Shown: positions 60,030-64,000 of the stretch, piece after piece
How positions within the stretch are numbered: the first letter of the stretch is position 1
How the letters are laid out: every line of letters begins with the position of its first letter
Source: Streptomyces sp. NBC_00390
Lineage (GTDB): Bacteria > Actinomycetota > Actinomycetes > Streptomycetales > Streptomycetaceae
DNA length: 64,000 bases
Reading direction: 5' to 3'
Assembly: GCF_036057275.1 (NCBI RefSeq)
Contig: NZ_CP107945.1
Coordinates: 1,364,001 to 1,428,000 of the forward strand
Position numbers and translations under genes: made by a program
The notes under the pieces: generated by a model
What the model was told of the DNA's origin: nothing
The model's input: the letters and a program-made list of their open reading frames with translations, nothing else
The model's database searches: none

Positions 60030-60848
60030 ATGAACAACAGGCTGAACAGCGCGTTGCAGGACGCGATCGATGACATGGCGCAACGGCTCACCGAGGTGCG
60101 CGGCGTGCGCGCGGTCGCACTCGGCGGCAGCCGGGCGCGAGGGGCGCACCGCCCCGGCTCGGACTGGGATCTGGGCGTCTACTACCGGGGTGAGGTCGAT
60201 GTCCCGGGGCTTGCCGCGCTGGCGTCGGAGCTGACCGGTGAGCGGGTGGAGGTCGCCGGCCCCGGCGGCTGGGGCCCATGGGTCGACGGCGGCGCGTGGC
60301 TGTCGGTCGACGGAGCGGCGGTGGACTGGATCCTGCGGGACCTGGACCGGGTGGAGCGGGTCTGGTCCGAGTGCCGGGCGGGGCGGTACGAGACGGGGGT
60401 GCAGGCGGGCCATCCGCTGGGCTTCTGGTCGCCCGCGTACGCCGGGGAGGTGGCCATGTGCCGCGTACTGGCCGACCCGCACGGCGAGTTGACGGTGCTT
60501 CGGGAGGCGACGCAACGCTATCCGGAGCCGTTGCGCGAGGCGCTGGTGCGTGCGGCGTGGGAGGCGGAGTTCTCGGTCGCGGCGGCGCGCAAGTCGGCCG
60601 GGTCCGGGGATGCGCTGCATGTGGCGCTGTGTCTGTCGCGGGCCTTCGGCGTGCTCGTGCAGTCGCTGCATGCGCACCACCGGGTGTGGTGCCTCAACGA
60701 GAAGGGCGCGCTGGCGGCTGCCGCCGCGTTCCCCGGTGTCCCAAAGGACTTCACGGCACGCGTGACGGCTGCCCTCACCGCACTGGACCCGGCCGCGGTG
60801 GAGTCGGCGGGCGAGTTGGTCCGTGAGACGAGGGCCCGGCTCACCTGA
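60030..60848 (+). CDS. nucleotidyltransferase-domain protein
   Basis: 272 residues. VRAVALGGSRARGAHRPGSDWDLGVYYRG gives the G-S and D-x-D motifs, and AAVDWILRDLDRVERVW the third acidic residue. The C-terminal region is helical (LREALVRAAWEAEFSVAAARK), like the kanamycin nucleotidyltransferase C-terminal domain. This 'aminoglycoside adenylyltransferase-like' group is common in Streptomyces with unknown substrates. ATG 60030. Divergent from the oxidoreductase gene. Confidence 0.85.
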   Translation: MNNRLNSALQDAIDDMAQRLTEVRGVRAVALGGSRARGAHRPGSDWDLGVYYRGEVDVPGLAALASELTGERVEVAGPGGWGPWVDGGAWLSVDGAAVDWILRDLDRVERVWSECRAGRYETGVQAGHPLGFWSPAYAGEVAMCRVLADPHGELTVLREATQRYPEPLREALVRAAWEAEFSVAAARKSAGSGDALHVALCLSRAFGVLVQSLHAHHRVWCLNEKGALAAAAAFPGVPKDFTARVTAALTALDPAAVESAGELVRETRARLT

Positions 60849-60888
60849 TCCCCGCAGCCTCACCCGATCCACGGGGCGCGGGCAGCCG

Positions 60889-61707
60889 TCAGGTGAGCAG
60901 GTCCCGTATCCGGTGGGCCGTCGCTTCGTCGCGGGCGGCCGTGAAGGGCAGGACATTGCCGCCGCCGATACGGAACAGCTCCCCCGCGAGTGTCAGATGC
61001 GCGCCGCCCGCCTCCGTCACCAGCAGCAGGCCGGCGGCGTGGTCCCAGGCGTGCTCCCAGGAGAAGGCGACGCCGTCCAGGTCGCCGCGGGCCACGTCCA
61101 GATACTCCAGGCCGGCGGAGCCGCACGGCCGGGCGTGCACCGAGGGCACGGCGAGGCCGAGCAGCGCACGCTTCTGGTCCGGCGTCGTGTAGTCCGGATG
61201 GGACATGGCCACTTCGAGCACCGCGCCCGGGATAGGTGAACCCGCCCGTATCGGCGCGCCGTTGAGCATGGCTCCCGCGCCCCGCACCGCCGTCGCCATC
61301 TCGTCCAGCACGGGTGCGTACGTCCAGGAGGCGAGCACCTCGCCGCGCACCGCGAGCGCGACCAGGGTGCAGAACGCGGGGTCGCCGTGCACGAACTGGC
61401 GGGTGCCGTCCACGGGGTCGACGATCCACACGGGTGCGTCGCCGTGCAGCGCCTCGTACACAGCGGGGTCCGCGTGCACGGCCTCCTCGCCGACCACGAC
61501 CGAGCCGGGCAGCAGGGCGGTCAGCGAGGCGGTGAGGTGCTCCTCGGCGCTGCGGTCCGCGATCGTCACCAGATCGTGCGGCCCGCTCTTCTCGACGATC
61601 TCGTGCGCGGCGAGCTGGCGGAAGCGCGGCGTGATCTCGGCGGCGGCCGCCTTGCGGACCGCCTCCTCGACGTCGGAGAGATCACCGGTCAGAAACTCAT
61701 CGATCAT
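60889..61707 (-). CDS. inositol monophosphatase family protein
   Basis: 272 residues. Lithium-sensitive phosphatase motifs: VVGEEAVHAD (metal Glu), WIVDPVDGTRQFVHG (D-P-x-D-G-T) and AFSWEHAWDHAAGLLLVTEAGG (W-D-x-A-A-G). Dephosphorylates inositol-1-phosphate, histidinol phosphate or related compounds; HisN-like activity cannot be excluded. ATG 61707, with weak Shine-Dalgarno. Lies between nucleotidyltransferase and gamma-glutamyltransferase genes. Confidence 0.9.
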   Translation of the reverse strand: MIDEFLTGDLSDVEEAVRKAAAAEITPRFRQLAAHEIVEKSGPHDLVTIADRSAEEHLTASLTALLPGSVVVGEEAVHADPAVYEALHGDAPVWIVDPVDGTRQFVHGDPAFCTLVALAVRGEVLASWTYAPVLDEMATAVRGAGAMLNGAPIRAGSPIPGAVLEVAMSHPDYTTPDQKRALLGLAVPSVHARPCGSAGLEYLDVARGDLDGVAFSWEHAWDHAAGLLLVTEAGGAHLTLAGELFRIGGGNVLPFTAARDEATAHRIRDLLT

Positions 61708-61814
61708 GTGTCCAGCTAAGCACGGCCGACTGACATCCCCGCCGACGCCCGGCGACCGGCCGATGGACGCCGGACGGCCGCCAGGGTACGAACACGCGAA
61801 CGCGCGATGTCCGT

Positions 61815-63611
61815 TCAGCGGCCTACCGCATAACCCTGCATGCCGCGCGGGTTCGCCGCGGCCGACACGATCCCCGTCGCGGGATCCCTGGAGACCACAC
61901 ACATCCGGCCCTCCGCCCAGGCCTCCCCGACGGTGATGTCATGACCGCGTCGCCGCAGCGCTTCGACCACCTCCGGGTCCATCCGCGACTCGACGGTCAC
62001 CGACCCGGGCCGCATGCTTCTCGGGTGGAAGGAGCCGGGGAAGGCGTCGTTGTGCCAGCCCGGTGCGTCGATGGCGCCCTGCAGGTCGAGCCCGCCCCGT
62101 ACCCGGTCACGCAGGGCCACGGCCAGGAAGAAGTGCACCTGCCACTGGTCCTGCTGATCGCCGCCGGGCGTGCCGAACGCCATGACCGGTATTCCGTCCC
62201 GCAGCGCGAGCGACGGCGAGAGGGTGGTCCGCGGGCGGCGCCCGGGGGTGAGCGAGTTCGGCAGACCGGGGTCGAGCCAGGCCATCTGCAGCCTCGTGCC
62301 GAGAGGGAAACCCAGCTCGGGCACGACCGGGTTGGACTGCAGCCAGCCGCCGCTCGGCGTGGCCGCGACCATGTTGCCCCAGCGGTCGACGACATCCAGG
62401 TGACACGTGTCGCCACGGGTCGCACCGTCGTCGGCGACGGTCGGCTCACCGGCACCGGGGGCCGGCGGACCCATCACGTCGAATCCGGGCTCCCCGGCCG
62501 CGACGGCGGTAGCGTGCGCGCTGAGCGCGGGTGTCCGCCCCTCAGGACTGCCGGGCCGGAGCTCGTACGACGCCCTCTCCTCGATCAGCGCACGGCGCAC
62601 GGCGTTGTACGGCTTGGACAGCAGCGCGGCCACGGGTACGTCGTCGGCGTCGCCGTACCAGGCCTCACGGTCGGCCATGGCGAGCTTGCAGCCCTCGATC
62701 AGCAGGTGGACGTAGTCGGCGGAACCGTAGGCAGGGAGCTGGGACGGCAGCAGCGCCAGCTGCTGGAGGAAGGCGGGCCCCTGGCTCCAGGTGCCCGCCT
62801 TGCACAGGGTCCAGCCGTTCCAGTCGTAGGTCACCGGGGCCTCGTACGAGGCGGACCAGCCGGCCAGGTCCGCCCTCGTGAGCGTGCCGGTGTGCCGGGT
62901 GCCGCTGGTGTCCATGGTGGGCACGGCGGACTGCCGTACGAGCGCCTCGGCGACGAAGCCCTCCCGCCAGATCGTCCGCGCCCGCTCGATCTGCTCGGTC
63001 CGCCCACCCGCACCGGCCTCCTCGATCAGCCGCCGCCAGGTCGCGGCCAGCGCGGGATTGCGCAGCAGTCGGCCCGGCCGCGGTGCCTTTCCGCCGGGCA
63101 GATAGACGTCGGCGGACGTCGTCCACTCCGTCTCGAACAGCTTCCGCACCCGCTCCACGGTCTGCCCGATCCGCTCGACCGGCGCATGGCCGTCCTCCGC
63201 GTACCCGATGGCGTACCTCAGCACCTCGGCGAGCGTCCTGGTGCCGTGGTCGCGCAGCAGCACCATCCACGCGTCGAACGCCCCGGGCACGGCCGCGGCC
63301 AGCGGTCCGGTTCCGGGCACGAGATCGAGCCCGAGTGAGCGGTAGTGGCCGATGGTCGCGCCGGCGGACGCGACGCCCTGCCCGCACAGGACACGCACCT
63401 CGCCGCCCGCGGGGGCGAGGATGACCGGGACCTCGCCCGCGGGCCCGTTGAGGTGCGGCTCGACCACATGAAGGACGAATCCGGCGGCGACGGCGGCGTC
63501 GAAGGCGTTCCCGCCGTCCTCGAGCACGGCCATCGCGGACTGCGAGGCCAGCCAGTGGGTGGAGGACACCATGCCGAAGGTGCCCTGGAGGGTCGGCCGG
63601 GTGGTGAACAA
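61815..63611 (-). CDS. ggt: gamma-glutamyltransferase family protein
   Basis: 598 residues of the self-processing Ntn-hydrolase family. MVSSTHWLASQSAMAVLEDGGNAFDAAVAAGFVLHVVEPHLNGPAGE is the N-terminal signature. The small subunit should begin at the Thr of GDTCHLDVVDRWGNMVAATPSGGW. Family members cleave gamma-glutamyl bonds; the absence of a signal peptide and the GPAGEVPVI variation suggest one of the cytoplasmic actinobacterial types. The start is probably TTG 63611 with AGGAG eight bases upstream. Confidence 0.9.
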   Translation of the reverse strand: MFTTRPTLQGTFGMVSSTHWLASQSAMAVLEDGGNAFDAAVAAGFVLHVVEPHLNGPAGEVPVILAPAGGEVRVLCGQGVASAGATIGHYRSLGLDLVPGTGPLAAAVPGAFDAWMVLLRDHGTRTLAEVLRYAIGYAEDGHAPVERIGQTVERVRKLFETEWTTSADVYLPGGKAPRPGRLLRNPALAATWRRLIEEAGAGGRTEQIERARTIWREGFVAEALVRQSAVPTMDTSGTRHTGTLTRADLAGWSASYEAPVTYDWNGWTLCKAGTWSQGPAFLQQLALLPSQLPAYGSADYVHLLIEGCKLAMADREAWYGDADDVPVAALLSKPYNAVRRALIEERASYELRPGSPEGRTPALSAHATAVAAGEPGFDVMGPPAPGAGEPTVADDGATRGDTCHLDVVDRWGNMVAATPSGGWLQSNPVVPELGFPLGTRLQMAWLDPGLPNSLTPGRRPRTTLSPSLALRDGIPVMAFGTPGGDQQDQWQVHFFLAVALRDRVRGGLDLQGAIDAPGWHNDAFPGSFHPRSMRPGSVTVESRMDPEVVEALRRRGHDITVGEAWAEGRMCVVSRDPATGIVSAAANPRGMQGYAVGR

Positions 63612-63684
63612 CGTGGCGGCTCCTAGGTACGGCGGGGTCCGACCGACGGTACGCCGCGCCCGCCGCGCGGTCACCGGGCGCGGG

Positions 63685-64000
63685 TCAGGTGCCGTCCGCC
63701 GAGAAGTGCTGGTAGTCCGGCGGGTGCCAGCGGCCACCCCAGTGCCAGCCGACGGCCCGCATCTGCGTGGCGATGACGCCGTCGGGCGTGATCATGCCTT
63801 CGGCGGGGCGGGAGCGGTCGAGGCAGGCTCGCCCCGCCGGGGGATGGACATCGCCGGAGCCGTCCACGTACGGGTTCTCCACGGGGTTGATGTCCAGCGC
63901 GTCACCGTACGAGTGCCGGGAGAGGTGACGGGGATCGCCGGTCACCCGGCGGCAGTTGAACGCCGAGGTGTTGTCGTCCGCCATCGCTGCCGCGTCACTG
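63685..64000 (-). CDS. M15-family D-Ala-D-Ala carboxypeptidase-like protein, 3' part (5' end outside window)
   Basis: The C-terminal ~105 residues are visible; the frame is open to the window edge. SRHSYGDALDINPVENPY carries the zinc ligands His and Asp (S-x-H-x-x-G-x-A-x-D), and HPPDYQHFSADGT the last His. MRAVGWHWGGRW is the usual VanY-type segment. Such enzymes trim peptidoglycan peptides outside the cell; whether a signal peptide exists cannot be seen here. Leftward, upstream of the ggt gene. Confidence 0.88.
   Translation of the reverse strand, partial: SDAAAMADDNTSAFNCRRVTGDPRHLSRHSYGDALDINPVENPYVDGSGDVHPPAGRACLDRSRPAEGMITPDGVIATQMRAVGWHWGGRWHPPDYQHFSADGT

Noticed and set aside
1..64000. 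tRNA, rRNA, prophage or biosynthetic gene cluster
   Set aside because: No tRNA-like cloverleaf with TTC-A/G loop, no rRNA motifs, no phage structural genes and no PKS/NRPS domains were seen; isolated pump, SRPBCC and desaturase genes are not clustered.

Overview
The window reads as chromosomal DNA of a Streptomyces-type actinomycete. GC is very high with strongly GC-biased third codon positions, GTG starts are common, genes are packed in overlapping (ATGA/GTGA) operons, and it carries a complete ethylmalonyl-CoA-pathway operon next to pssA/psd. From memory this order matches the S. coelicolor SCO6475-SCO6467 neighbourhood; that synteny is recalled, not computed. All functions are read from motifs and family knowledge. 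No search was run.

Layout. 0-6 kb: 3' part of adenosine deaminase, then a convergent four-gene peptidase operon (DppA-type D-aminopeptidase, M20 peptidase, S9 peptidase, LD-carboxypeptidase) suited to cell-wall or dipeptide turnover. 6-9.4 kb: DDAH-like hydrolase plus ornithine aminotransferase, with a 20-bp palindrome upstream, then a GNAT and an Lrp/AsnC regulator. 9.4-13 kb: an unrecognised three-gene membrane operon with two binding-protein-like proteins, one carrying a VWA domain. 13-21.6 kb: an MFS pump with three Ig-like C-terminal repeats, SRPBCC and VOC proteins, a radical SAM protein behind a LexA-like box, a deletion scar, a transmembrane HTH regulator, a secreted protein and a HEAT-repeat protein.

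22-33 kb: hbd, a TetR regulator, ccr, ecm, malyl-CoA lyase, MaoC hydratase, acyl-CoA dehydrogenase, psd and pssA. Together these carry acetoacetyl-CoA-derived C4 units through crotonyl-, ethylmalonyl-, methylsuccinyl-, mesaconyl- and methylmalyl-CoA to glyoxylate plus propionyl-CoA, and also make ethylmalonyl-CoA extender units. 33-40.3 kb: small stress-type genes (CBS, Rho_N-like, nucleotidyltransferase, BON, metallophosphoesterase, YbdK ligase, UdgX) mixed with decayed genes (iron permease/DUF6766 fusion, methyltransferase remnant) and a hemC. 40.3-45.5 kb: a complete branched-chain amino-acid-type ABC transporter (livFGHMK).

46-64 kb: glycerate kinase, NUDIX, secreted propeller-like protein, a MITE-like element, sirtuin, glycine-rich secreted protein, alkylation repair (Ogt, Ada-AlkA), macro domain, a WXG100-like/WXG-containing/lipoprotein operon, LLM oxidoreductase, zinc-ribbon protein with a second MITE end, a phytoene-desaturase-like oxidoreductase, nucleotidyltransferase, IMPase-like phosphatase, gamma-glutamyltransferase and a partial M15 peptidase. 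There are no rRNA or tRNA genes, CRISPR arrays or intact transposases that I can see. The most interesting unexplained items are the binding-protein/VWA operon (9.4-13 kb), the WXG operon (54.7-56.8 kb), the paired palindromes at the ccr promoter and the CTAG-targeting MITE that abuts stop codons.
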